This document shows, one piece after another, positions 36,703 to 45,057 of a stretch of DNA of 64,000 bases (positions within the stretch are counted from its first letter, which is position 1; every line of letters begins with the position of its first letter). The DNA lies in the NCBI RefSeq assembly GCF_024170405.1, contig NZ_JALJYC010000005.1:1-64000 (forward strand), written 5' to 3'. Under the pieces are notes generated by a model. It did no database searches, was not told where the DNA came from, and worked only from the letters and a program-made list of their open reading frames with translations. The position numbers were made by a program, and so were the translations under genes. The stretch is from Neisseria perflava. GTDB lineage: Bacteria > Pseudomonadota > Gammaproteobacteria > Burkholderiales > Neisseriaceae.

Positions 36703-39276
36703 TCACTCAAACACCAGCTTGCCATCTTTCGCATCGATTTTGATTTCGCTTTCCGGCGCATATTGTCCGGCCAGCAGCACTTTGGCCAACGGGTTTTCGA
36801 TTTCGGACTGGATGGCGCGTTTGAGCGGACGCGCACCATATACCGGATCGAAACCGGCTTGCGCCAATACGTCCAAAGCGGCATCGGTCACGCTCAAATG
36901 CAAATCTTGCGCTTCCAGACGTTTTTCCAAACCGCGCAGTTGGATTTTGGCGATATTGCGGATGTTTTCTTGGTTCAAGCCGTGGAACACCACCACTTCG
37001 TCGATACGGTTAATCAATTCGGGGCGGAAGTAGGCTTTTACGTCTTCCATCACCACTTCTTTGAGCGCATCGTAATCGGCAGTACCCATTTCCTGAATGT
37101 GCTGGCTGCCGATGTTGGAAGTCATCACAATCACGGTGTTTTTGAAGTTCACGGTACGGCCTTGTCCGTCGGTCAGACGGCCGTCATCCAAAACTTGCAG
37201 CAGGATGTTGAAGACATCAGGGTGGGCTTTTTCCACTTCGTCGAGCAAAATCACGCTGTACGGTTTGCGGCGTACCTGTTCGGTCAGATAACCGCCCTCT
37301 TCGTAGCCGACATAGCCCGGCGGCGCGCCGATTAAGCGGGCAACCGCGTGTTTTTCCATATACTCCGACATATCGATGCGGATCAAGTGGTCTTCTCTGT
37401 CAAACAAAAAGCCCGCCAGCGTTTTGCACAATTCGGTTTTGCCCACACCGGTGGGGCCCAAAAACAGGAAGCTGCCGTAAGGTTTGTTCGGGTCGGCCAA
37501 ACCGCTGCGGCTGCGGCGGATGGCATCGGACACGGCGCGTACGGCTTCGTTTTGGCCGACCACGCGCTCATGCAGCACCGTTTCCATTTTCAGCAGTTTT
37601 TCGCGCTCGCCTTCCATCATTTTGGCCACCGGAATGCCGGTCATGCGCGAAACGATTTCGGCCACTTCGTCGGCACCCACTTCGGTGCGGAACAGCTTGT
37701 TGGCCTTTTTCGCTTCCGGATTGCCCTCGGCGGCCTGCAACTGCGCGCCCAGCTTGGGCAATTCGCCGTATTCCAGCTCGGAGGCTTTGGCAAAGTCGCC
37801 CGCGCGTTTGGCCTGCTCGATTTTGACTTTGATGTCGTCGATTTGCTTTTTGATGTCGGCAGAGCTGGACGAGGCGGCTTTTTCGGCTTTCCAGATTTCG
37901 TCCAAATCGGCGTATTCTTTTTGCAGCGCGTCGATTTCTTCGTCAATCAGCTCGAGGCGTTTTTTGCTCGCCTCGTCGCTTTCTTTTTCCACGTGCATTT
38001 TTTCCATTTTCAGTTGGATAATGCGGCGGTCGAGTTTGTCCATCTGCTCCGGTTTGCTATCGAGCTCCATTTTGATGCGGCTGGCGGCCTCGTCAATCAG
38101 GTCGATGGCTTTATCCGGCAGGAAGCGGTCGGAAATATAGCGGTCGCTCAATTCGGCAGCGGCCACAATCGCCGGGTCGGTGATGTCGATGCCGTGGTGG
38201 ATTTCGTAACGCTCCTGCAGGCCGCGCAAAATGGCGATGGTGTCTTCCACACTGGGCTCGCCCACCAATACTTTTTGGAAACGGCGTTCCAGTGCGGCAT
38301 CTTTTTCGATGTATTGGCGGTATTCGTCCAGCGTGGTTGCGCCGATGCAGTGCAATTCGCCGCGCGCCAGCGCGGGCTTGAGCATATTGCCCGCATCCAT
38401 GGCGCCGTCGGTTTTGCCCGCGCCCACCAGCGTGTGGATTTCGTCGATGAAAATCAGCGTGTTGCCGTCGTCTTTGGCCAAATCGTTGAGTACGCCTTTG
38501 AGGCGCTCTTCAAATTCGCCGCGGTATTTCGCCCCCGCAATCAGCGCGGCCAAATCCAACACCAGCAATCGTTTGTTGCGCAGCGATTCGGGCACTTCGC
38601 CGTTGACGATGCGCTGCGCCAAGCCTTCGACAATCGCGGTTTTACCCACACCCGGCTCGCCGATGAGTACCGGATTGTTTTTGGTACGGCGCTGCAATAT
38701 CTGAATGGCGCGGCGGATTTCGTCGTCGCGGCCGATAACGGGGTCGAGTTTGCCGTCGCGCGCACGCTGGGTCAGGTCTAAAGTGTATTTTTTCAACGCT
38801 TCGCGTTGGTCTTCTGCATTCGCGTCATCCACGGTTTGTCCTCCTCGCACCGCGTCAATCGCGGCATTGATATTGGCTTCGGTTGCACCGGCGTTTTTCA
38901 GGATTTTGCCGGTGGCATCGTTTTGCTGCACCAGCGCGAGTAAAAACAATTCGCTGGCGATATAAGCGTCACCGCGTTTGGCGGCGGCTTTGTCCATCAG
39001 GTTCAATACGGCGGACAATTCGCGGCTGGGCGTAATTTCGCCGCCGTTGCCGGAAATTTTTGGCAGGCTGTTTAAGGTTTGCGCCAACTGCGTTTTGACC
39101 TGCGCCACATTGACGCCGGCATGCGCCAGCAACGCGCCCGCGCCGCTGTTTTGGTCGTCGAGCAGGGCTTTCAAGACATGTCCGGCTTCCAAATAGCCGT
39201 TGTCGGCCGCCAAAGCCAAACTCTGGCCTTCTTGCAGGGCTTGCTGGAATTTTGCGGTAAGTTTATCGAATCTCAT
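36703..39276 (-). CDS. clpB: Chaperone disaggregase ClpB
   Basis: ClpB is an AAA+ hexamer that rescues aggregated proteins with DnaK. The 857-residue protein has the N-terminal domain, two AAA modules with Walker A GEPGVGKT (near residue 205) and GPTGVGKT (near 605), and a long coiled-coil M domain between them (about 410-530). ATG 39276 ([10 protein letters not shown]) follows AAAGGAAACC; the longer frame is not ClpB-like. A heat-shock-type promoter is visible upstream. Confidence 0.97.
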   Translation of the reverse strand: MRFDKLTAKFQQALQEGQSLALAADNGYLEAGHVLKALLDDQNSGAGALLAHAGVNVAQVKTQLAQTLNSLPKISGNGGEITPSRELSAVLNLMDKAAAKRGDAYIASELFLLALVQQNDATGKILKNAGATEANINAAIDAVRGGQTVDDANAEDQREALKKYTLDLTQRARDGKLDPVIGRDDEIRRAIQILQRRTKNNPVLIGEPGVGKTAIVEGLAQRIVNGEVPESLRNKRLLVLDLAALIAGAKYRGEFEERLKGVLNDLAKDDGNTLIFIDEIHTLVGAGKTDGAMDAGNMLKPALARGELHCIGATTLDEYRQYIEKDAALERRFQKVLVGEPSVEDTIAILRGLQERYEIHHGIDITDPAIVAAAELSDRYISDRFLPDKAIDLIDEAASRIKMELDSKPEQMDKLDRRIIQLKMEKMHVEKESDEASKKRLELIDEEIDALQKEYADLDEIWKAEKAASSSSADIKKQIDDIKVKIEQAKRAGDFAKASELEYGELPKLGAQLQAAEGNPEAKKANKLFRTEVGADEVAEIVSRMTGIPVAKMMEGEREKLLKMETVLHERVVGQNEAVRAVSDAIRRSRSGLADPNKPYGSFLFLGPTGVGKTELCKTLAGFLFDREDHLIRIDMSEYMEKHAVARLIGAPPGYVGYEEGGYLTEQVRRKPYSVILLDEVEKAHPDVFNILLQVLDDGRLTDGQGRTVNFKNTVIVMTSNIGSQHIQEMGTADYDALKEVVMEDVKAYFRPELINRIDEVVVFHGLNQENIRNIAKIQLRGLEKRLEAQDLHLSVTDAALDVLAQAGFDPVYGARPLKRAIQSEIENPLAKVLLAGQYAPESEIKIDAKDGKLVFE

Positions 39277-39315
39277 CTTAGGTTTCCTTTTAAGGATAGT
39301 GTTCTGATGAAACCT

Positions 39316-39343
39316 ATATAGGGACATCTGTGGATAACTCAAC
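39316..39343 (-). promoter_or_regulatory. Sigma-32 (RpoH) type promoter of clpB, overlapping a DnaA-box sequence
   Basis: On the minus strand GTTGAG (39343-39338) and CCCTATAT (39323-39316) have the order and spacing (14 bp) of heat-shock promoters, CTTGAA-N13/14-CCCCATNT. Between them is TTATCCACA (39337-39329), a perfect E. coli-type DnaA box. Neisseria has RpoH, which drives clpB. The DnaA box may be coincidental. Confidence 0.7.
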
Positions 39344-39508
39344 TGATTTTTTCACCAAAATATTAAAAATATTTTATCTATTTGTTTTATTTCGATATAT
39401 TTTAATAAATGAATTGTGAATAACTTTTTCAGACGGACTAAAAAGCAAACCGATACATAGGGAGAGTTATGCCGGATTATCTTTAATCTGATGATATCCT
39501 CAGGCCAT

Positions 39509-39537
39509 CTGAAAAACCCGACCGATTCAGGTATAAT
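39509..39537 (+). promoter_or_regulatory. Putative trpS promoter using a degenerate DUS as -35
   Basis: CTGAAA (39509-39514), the tail of the variant uptake sequence AGGCCATCTGAA, sits 17 bp ahead of TATAAT (39532-39537). Confidence 0.5.
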
Positions 39538-39618
39538 CAAACCCGTTTCGCCGTCTTAATTTAACATTTATAGCCATTTTTCAGACGGCCTTTGATTTTG
39601 TTTGAAGGAAAGCCAACC

Positions 39619-40629
39619 ATGAGCAAAAAACGTGTCTTAACCGGCGTCACCACTACCGGTATCCCGCATTTGGGTAACTACGTCGGTGCCATCCGCCCCG
39701 CCATCCGCGCCGCCGCCGAGCCGGATACCGAGTCGTTTCTGTTTCTCGCCAACTACCACGGCATCATCAAATGCCACGATCCCGATCTGATTCACGAATC
39801 CACCCAAGCCGTTGCCGCAACCTGGCTTTCCTGCGGCCTCGACCCCGAGCGCACCACTTTTTACCGTCAGAGCGACATTCCCGAAATCATGGAGCTCAAC
39901 TGGATTCTGACCTGCATTACCGCCAAAGGCCTGATGAACCGCGCCCACGCCTATAAAGCCGCCGTACAGGATAATCTCAACAACGGGCAGGAAGACCAAG
40001 ACCACGGCATTGAAATGGGCTTATACAGCTATCCGATTCTGATGACCGCCGATATTCTGATGTTCCGCGCCAACGAAGTGCCCGTCGGCCGCGACCAAAT
40101 CCAACACGTCGAAATGGCGCGCGACATTGCCGGACGCTTCAACCACCGTTTCAAAGAACTGTTTACCCTGCCGGAAGTGAAAATCGACGAAAACGTCGAA
40201 TTGCTGGTGGGCTTGGACGGGCGCAAAATGTCCAAATCCTACGGCAACACCATCCCGCTGTGGGAAAACGACAAAAAAACCCAAAAATCGGTCAACAAAA
40301 TCATCACCAATTTGAAAGAACCCGGCGAGCCGAAGCAGCCCGACGAAAGCCCGCTGTTTGAGATTTACAAAGCCTTCGCCACAGCGCAGGAAACCGCTGA
40401 GTTTACCCAAATGCTGGCCGAAGGTCTGGCTTGGGGAGAAGCAAAAAAACTGCTGGCCGCCAAAATCAACAGCGAGCTGGCCGAGCCGCGCGAACGCTAC
40501 GCCGCGCTGACCGCTAACCCCGCAAAGATCGAAGAAATCTTGCAGGCCGGTGCGCAAAAAGCGCGTATCGAGGCACGCGAGATGTTGGATAAAGTACGCG
40601 ACGCGGTGGGAATTCGGCCGTTGAAATAA
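39619..40629 (+). CDS. trpS: Tryptophanyl-tRNA synthetase
   Basis: TrpS charges tRNA-Trp. The 336-residue class I enzyme has the HIGH-type PHLGN (16-20), the tryptophan-binding region and the KMSKS loop (about 203). ATG 39619 follows AAGGAAAGCC; the nine upstream in-frame codons were rejected. Length is normal. The gene converges with yihD. Confidence 0.97.
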   Translation: MSKKRVLTGVTTTGIPHLGNYVGAIRPAIRAAAEPDTESFLFLANYHGIIKCHDPDLIHESTQAVAATWLSCGLDPERTTFYRQSDIPEIMELNWILTCITAKGLMNRAHAYKAAVQDNLNNGQEDQDHGIEMGLYSYPILMTADILMFRANEVPVGRDQIQHVEMARDIAGRFNHRFKELFTLPEVKIDENVELLVGLDGRKMSKSYGNTIPLWENDKKTQKSVNKIITNLKEPGEPKQPDESPLFEIYKAFATAQETAEFTQMLAEGLAWGEAKKLLAAKINSELAEPRERYAALTANPAKIEEILQAGAQKARIEAREMLDKVRDAVGIRPLK

Positions 40630-40637
40630 GGTATCAC

Positions 40638-40707
40638 GTAGGTTGGGATAAAATCCCAACAAAATAACGAGCCTGACGATTAATGTTGGGTTTGCAACCC
40701 AACCTAC
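40638..40707. repeat. Palindromic GTAGGTTGGG repeat, copy A
   Basis: GTAGGTTGGG (40638-40647) is answered by CCCAACCTAC (40698-40707). Inside are short inverted pairs TTGGGAT/ATCCCAA and GTTGGGTTT/AACCCAAC. A close relative lies at 58277-58338. Confidence 0.75.
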
Positions 40708-40718
40708 TAAAACAACAC

Positions 40719-40758
40719 AAAGGCCGTCTGAAACAATCCCATGTTTCAGACGGCCTTT
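40719..40758. terminator. Bidirectional DUS terminator, trpS/yihD
   Basis: AAGGCCGTCTGAAAC and GTTTCAGACGGCCTT arms with a short loop. Confidence 0.8.
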
Positions 40759-40778
40759 CATATTGAAAACCAAGCAAA

Positions 40779-41048
40779 TCAATCCTTCAACACCCCGCGC
40801 GCGCGCAGCAGAGCGGTTTTGAAATCTTCTTCGTAATCTTTGGCGATGCCCGGCACCGGCGCATCTTTGTCGCGGCCGTACATTTTCAAATGGTAGATAA
40901 TCACTTCGTCGGTCAGCTCGGCCACCGGTTTTTCAAAGCCCGCTTCGTCGGCAATTTTCTGCAAAATCTGCGTCAGGTGCATTTCGGGGTCTTGTTTCCA
41001 ATACGGCTCAAGCAGTTCCAATAATTCGCGCAGGCGGTGTGAACGCAT
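40779..41048 (-). CDS. yihD: YihD family protein (DUF1040)
   Basis: The 89-residue cytoplasmic protein matches E. coli YihD along its whole length, including the LTDEVIIYHLKM block (about 45-56) and the C-terminal KDYEEDFKTALLRARGVLKD (about 70-89). The family has a known structure but no established function. The ATG at 41048 is set back from ung, which is divergent about 100 bases away. Confidence 0.9.
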   Translation of the reverse strand: MRSHRLRELLELLEPYWKQDPEMHLTQILQKIADEAGFEKPVAELTDEVIIYHLKMYGRDKDAPVPGIAKDYEEDFKTALLRARGVLKD

Positions 41049-41150
41049 GATGTTTTCCTTGTGTGCAAGCGATTTAAAGCATTAGTGTAACGGATTTTAC
41101 CGCCGCATTCACGCTATAATTTACCCGACCATTATTTTGAGGAAGCAATT

Positions 41151-41810
41151 ATGCAGACTTGGCACGAAGCCATCGGCGCGGAAAAGGCACAGCCGTATTT
41201 CCAACACATTATCAGCAGTGTGCGGCAGGAGCGAGAGGCGAGGCAGACGGTTTATCCGCCTGCGCATGACGTGTTCAATGCGTTTAAGGCCACCGAATTT
41301 GATCAGGTCAAGGTGGTGATTTTGGGGCAAGACCCGTATCACGGCGCGGGGCAGGCGCACGGCTTGGCGTTTTCCGTGCGCCCGGACGTACAGATTCCGC
41401 CCTCTTTGGTTAATATTTACAAGGAGTTAGCCGACGACATTCCCGGCTTTCAAATCCCGCAGCACGGCTATTTGCAACACTGGGCGGAACAAGGCGTGTT
41501 GCTGCTCAATACGGTATTGACCGTTCGCGCGGGGCAAGCGCATTCGCATGCGCCCTTGGGTTGGGAGCAGTTTACCGACCGCGTGATTGCGCAGCTTAAT
41601 GAACACCGCGAGCATATCGTGTTTATGCTGTGGGGCAGCCATGCACAGAAAAAAGGCGCGTTTATCGACCGCAACCGCCATCTGGTTTTGACCGCACCCC
41701 ACCCTTCGCCGCTTTCGGCCTATCGCGGCTTTTTCGGCTGCAAACATTTTTCGCAGGCCAATGCCTATTTGCAGGCGCACGGGCTGGCGGCGATTGATTG
41801 GCAGGTTTAA
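41151..41810 (+). CDS. ung: Uracil-DNA glycosylase (family 1)
   Basis: Ung removes uracil from DNA. The 219-residue protein has the activation motif GQDPYHG (59-65, D61 catalytic) and the DNA-contact loop [11 protein letters not shown] (about 185-195). ATG 41151 follows GAGGAAGCAATT. A second, distantly related uracil-DNA-glycosylase-fold protein is at 56922-57506. Ung matters in Neisseria, which lacks several repair systems. Confidence 0.97.
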   Translation: MQTWHEAIGAEKAQPYFQHIISSVRQEREARQTVYPPAHDVFNAFKATEFDQVKVVILGQDPYHGAGQAHGLAFSVRPDVQIPPSLVNIYKELADDIPGFQIPQHGYLQHWAEQGVLLLNTVLTVRAGQAHSHAPLGWEQFTDRVIAQLNEHREHIVFMLWGSHAQKKGAFIDRNRHLVLTAPHPSPLSAYRGFFGCKHFSQANAYLQAHGLAAIDWQV

Positions 41811-41904
41811 TTTGGTATGCCAAATTTGGGGATTCGCCATATCGCTTTTTTTATCCTGACCACTCACCCCTTACTTTAGTGATAAATACCTAAATACAAT
41901 ACCG

Positions 41905-41938
41905 AGGCCGTCTGAAAATATGTTTTTTCAGACGGCCT
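41905..41938 (+). terminator. Inverted AG-DUS pair after ung
   Basis: AGGCCGTCTGAAAA and TTTTTTCAGACGGCCT arms, followed by TTTTTC. Confidence 0.75.
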
Positions 41939-42102
41939 TTTTCAAGCAAACCGCCGATACAAGGCTGTTTTACCGAATCAAAAAGGAATCTAAGATTCCC
42001 ATTACGCCGTTCAGACGGCCTTTTCCGCTTCATTCAAACCTTATCATTCACCAATTAAACAGGCATATAATTTGGCATACAACAAATTTACACAAAAGAA
42101 AT

Positions 42103-42149
42103 TTGACAGATAAACCCATCATTTGTTAAATTAAAATTGGTAAACCAAT
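42103..42149 (+). promoter_or_regulatory. Promoter and palindromic operator of the GH3 gene
   Basis: TTGACA (42103-42108), 17-bp spacer and TTAAAT (42126-42131) form a good sigma-70 promoter. Directly after it lies ATTGGT-AA-ACCAAT (42136-42149), a perfect palindrome over the likely transcription start, of GntR-family appearance. A repressor released by the enzyme's sugar product is inferred, not shown. A ribosome binding site CAGGAGTCG follows before the ATG at 42173. Confidence 0.65.
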
Positions 42150-42172
42150 CTAACAACACAGGAGTCGTTAAA

Positions 42173-43898
42173 ATGTCCCGTCTCGTTGATTTAACTCAAA
42201 AACCCTATAACCTTTCTCCTTCCCAAATCGAATGGGTAGAGTCCACATTGTCCGGCCTGACCGATGAAGAAAAAAATCGGCCAGCTGTTTGTCAACTTGT
42301 TCTTCTTTGGCGAAGACGCTTTCAGCGGCAACAAGCTGACCAACGAAGAAATTCTCAGCCGCTACCACATCGGCGGCGCGCGCTACATGAATGCCGACAA
42401 AACCAAAGTGCAAGGCTTGCTCAACGATTTGCAAAAAGCCAGCAAAATCCCGCTCTTGATTGCCGCCAACTGCGACTCCGGCGGTAACGGCGCATGCAGC
42501 GACGGCACTTACATCGCCTCCGGCGCCCATGCCGAAGCAGCGGGCGATACCGATGTGGCCTATCATGCCGGTTTGGTGTCCGGCCGCGAAGAAGCCGCGC
42601 TGGGCGTAAACGTCAACTTCGACCCGTGCGTGGATATCCTTTACAACTGGCGCAACACCATCGTCAATACCCGCGCCTACGGCACCAATGCCGACACCGT
42701 TATCAAATACACCCAAGCCTATCTCGACGGCCTGACCGACGGGCAGGAAATCATCCGCTGTATCAAACACTTCCCGGGAGACGGCACGGAAGAGCGCGAC
42801 CAACACTTGATTTTGGGCGTGAACGAACTCTCGCCTGCCGAGTGGGACGACTCTTTCGGCAAAGTGTACCGCCACCACATCGACCACGGCGTAGAAATGA
42901 TTATGGCCGGCCACATCGCCCTGCCGTATTACCAACAAAAACTGAATCCCAATCTGAAAGACGAAGACATCCTGCCCGCAACCTTGGCCGAAGAGCTGAT
43001 TCAAGGCTTGCTCAAAGAGCAGTTGGGCTTCAACAGTTTGGTGATTACCGACGCCAGCCACATGCTGGGCATGACCTCTGCTATGCGCCGTGAAGACTAC
43101 GTACCGGGCGCGATTGCCGCCGGTTGCGATATGTTCTTGTTCTTCAACCAATTAGACGAAGACTACAACTACATGCTCAACGGCTACAAAAAAGGCGTGA
43201 TTACCGAAGAGCGCTTAAATGACGCCGTGCGCCGTATCTTGGGCTTAAAAGCCAAATTAAACCTGCACGTCAAACAAGCCGAAGGCAAACTGACCCTGCC
43301 GGAATCTGCTTTGGATATCATCGGCTGCGAAGAACACCTCAAATGGCAGCGCGAAGCCGCCGACAAAGGCATTTCGCTGATTAAAGATACCCAACACAAC
43401 CTGCCGATTAATCCAACCAAACACAAACGCGTGCGCCTGTATTACCTCGAAGGCGAAACCAAAGGCATTGCCGCTTCCGACAACAAGTTAGTCACCAATC
43501 TGGTGGCCAAATTAGAAGAGCGCGGCTACGTCGTCACCATCAACGACGGCACAACCCGCGTGAAAGGCTCCATCAACCAATACCACGAAGAAGTGGATTT
43601 GGCGCTGGTCGTGGCCAACGTCGTCGGCTACGGTGCGCAAAACAACTACCGCATCCAATGGAAAACCGCGATGTCCAACGAAGTGCCTTGGTATGTACAC
43701 GAAGTGCCGACCGTATTTGTGTCGCTGAACTACACCACCCACTTGCACGACGCGACCATGGTCAAAACCTTCGTCAACGCCTACCACACCAACAGCAACC
43801 TGCTCGACAGCCTGCTGGATAAATTGGAAGGCAAAGCCGAATTCAAAGGCGGCCACAACGAATTGGTATGGACAGAAAAATGGCAGGCCAAACTGTAA
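42173..43898 (+). pseudogene. Glycoside hydrolase family 3 beta-N-acetylhexosaminidase-like gene, frameshifted in an A7 run
   Basis: From ATG 42173 the frame reads MSRLVDLTQKPYNL to LTDEEK, then a run of seven A (42270-42276) shifts it. With six A the sequence continues as KIGQLFVNLFFFGED and runs to 43898, about 574 residues. The GH3 domain shows CIKHFPGDGTEERDQH (His-Asp acid pair, about residues 180-195) and nucleophile Asp in VITDASHMLGM. It resembles NagZ-like and related beta-hexosaminidases. A start inside the second frame would lack the first strand of the barrel. The shift could be loss, slippage-controlled or an assembly error. There is no signal peptide, so it is cytoplasmic. Confidence 0.8.
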
Positions 43899-43940
43899 GC
43901 AGATAAAAATATAGGAGAAACAACGGCCGAGGCCGTCTGA

Positions 43941-43978
43941 AAAAAGGGCTTGCACCCATATGGGTGCAAGCCCTTTTT
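43941..43978 (+). terminator. Perfect palindromic terminator after the GH3 gene
   Basis: AAAAAGGGCTTGCACCCAT and its exact complement form 19-bp arms with no loop, ending in TTTTT. Just before it is a single DUS. Confidence 0.85.
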
Positions 43979-44087
43979 ATATAGATTGGATTGCAAACCT
44001 AACCATTACCCCAAGTTTTCGTTAGGATTTCAGCCCAATTTACTCACTATGCCATTAAGATTATAAATACAGATTCTCAGCCGACCA

Positions 44088-44837
44088 TCAAGCCAACACA
44101 TCCAAAATCTTGCGCAAATCATTTGCCCCGATTTGACCCGGCGCCGATACCTGTTTGGCCGCGCCGAAGGTCATGGCCGAGCCGAAGGTCTGCCCTGCCA
44201 GACGGCTGATGACGCCCAGTTTGCCCATCGACATGGTGACAATCGGCTGCGAGGCCGTCTGAAACACCTCCTGCGTTGCATCCAGTAGTGTCACCACATC
44301 CGCCGCCGATTGCGGCATCACCGCGATTTTACACACATCCGCGCCCAGGCTTTCCATCTTTTTCAGACGGCCGACAATGTCTTCTTTCGGCGGCGTTTTG
44401 TTAAAATCATGGTTGCACAGCAGCGCCGTTACCCCGCGCTCTTTGGCGGCGGCAACGGCAGCTTTGACCCGCTCGTCACCGGCAAACAGCTCAATGTCGA
44501 TTACATCAACCAAACCCGATTCTATGGCGCGGTTGACCAGCTCAAAATAATAATCGTCGCTGCACGGGCAAGAGCCGCCCTCCGCCGCACGGCGGAAAGT
44601 AAACAAGAGCGGCGTATCCAGCAGCGCTTGGCGCACAAGGGCAGTTTGCGCCAACACATAATCCGCATCCGCCGCCTGCGCCAAAAAGTCCACGCGAAAT
44701 TCCACAATATCAAAGCTCAAGCCCTGCAAATCCGCCAGCGCCTGCTTGAGGCCGTCTGAATCCTGCGCCACCAGCGGCACGGCGATTTTCGGGCTGCCTG
44801 CGCCCAATTCGATGTTTTTGATTTTTACGGTATTCAT
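44088..44837 (-). CDS. aroD: 3-dehydroquinate dehydratase, type I
   Basis: AroD makes 3-dehydroshikimate in the shikimate pathway. The 249-residue protein has the Schiff-base lysine K170 (VCKIAVMP) and H143 (CNHDF), the same positions as E. coli AroD. Three DUS copies are read inside the gene, as DSDGLKQ, GRLKK and FQTASQ. ATG 44837 follows AAAGGACGAAAC. It is monocistronic between two DUS-bounded genes. Confidence 0.96.
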   Translation of the reverse strand: MNTVKIKNIELGAGSPKIAVPLVAQDSDGLKQALADLQGLSFDIVEFRVDFLAQAADADYVLAQTALVRQALLDTPLLFTFRRAAEGGSCPCSDDYYFELVNRAIESGLVDVIDIELFAGDERVKAAVAAAKERGVTALLCNHDFNKTPPKEDIVGRLKKMESLGADVCKIAVMPQSAADVVTLLDATQEVFQTASQPIVTMSMGKLGVISRLAGQTFGSAMTFGAAKQVSAPGQIGANDLRKILDVLA

Positions 44838-45005
44838 GTTTCGTCCTTTGTCTTGAAAACGGGAAAATTCGTCTTATTATACTGAAAGCCACAGCCGTAT
44901 TGCGTGGATATTTGGCATAATTTTTCACACGCCCAGCATTACGGGCGCACCGTCATCGCAACACAACCGTGCGAATTTGTTAAAATACTGTTTCCCCTTA
45001 TTTTT

Positions 45006-45040
45006 AGGCCGTCTGAAAACCGCTCGTTTTCAGACGGCCT
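45006..45040. terminator. Inverted AG-DUS pair before mfd
   Basis: AGGCCGTCTGAAAACCG and TTTTCAGACGGCCT arms, 17 bases before the mfd start. Confidence 0.7.
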
Positions 45041-45057
45041 CACACACGAAGCTGCCC

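Larger units (their letters stand above)
39277..39618. other. Intergenic region between clpB and trpS
   Basis: The 342-bp gap is A/T-rich and holds the divergent clpB and trpS promoters, three DUS-like sequences (degenerate at 39430 and 39501, intact at 39582) and no convincing gene. A 62-codon minus frame at 39352-39540 has no ribosome binding site and a non-protein-like composition. Confidence 0.7.
41811..42172. other. Intergenic region ung-GH3 gene
   Basis: The 362-bp gap holds a DUS-pair terminator (41905-41938), a lone DUS near 42010 and the promoter/operator of the GH3 gene. No gene is evident. Confidence 0.75.

Noticed and set aside
37348..38781. Open frame of 477 codons on the plus strand
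   Set aside because: It lies entirely antisense to clpB, and its codon pattern follows the complement of the clpB frame. It has no ribosome binding site and no recognisable domain.
39329..39337. DnaA box taken as a replication origin
   Set aside because: Only one box and no cluster, dnaA/dnaN gene or AT-rich unwinding element.
39352..39540. 62-codon minus-strand frame in the clpB-trpS gap
   Set aside because: No ribosome binding site; it covers degenerate DUS copies and the trpS promoter region.
44977..45057. Upstream in-frame extension of mfd
   Set aside because: The extra 27 codons run through a DUS hairpin and lack conservation; ATG 45058 matches the family N-terminus.
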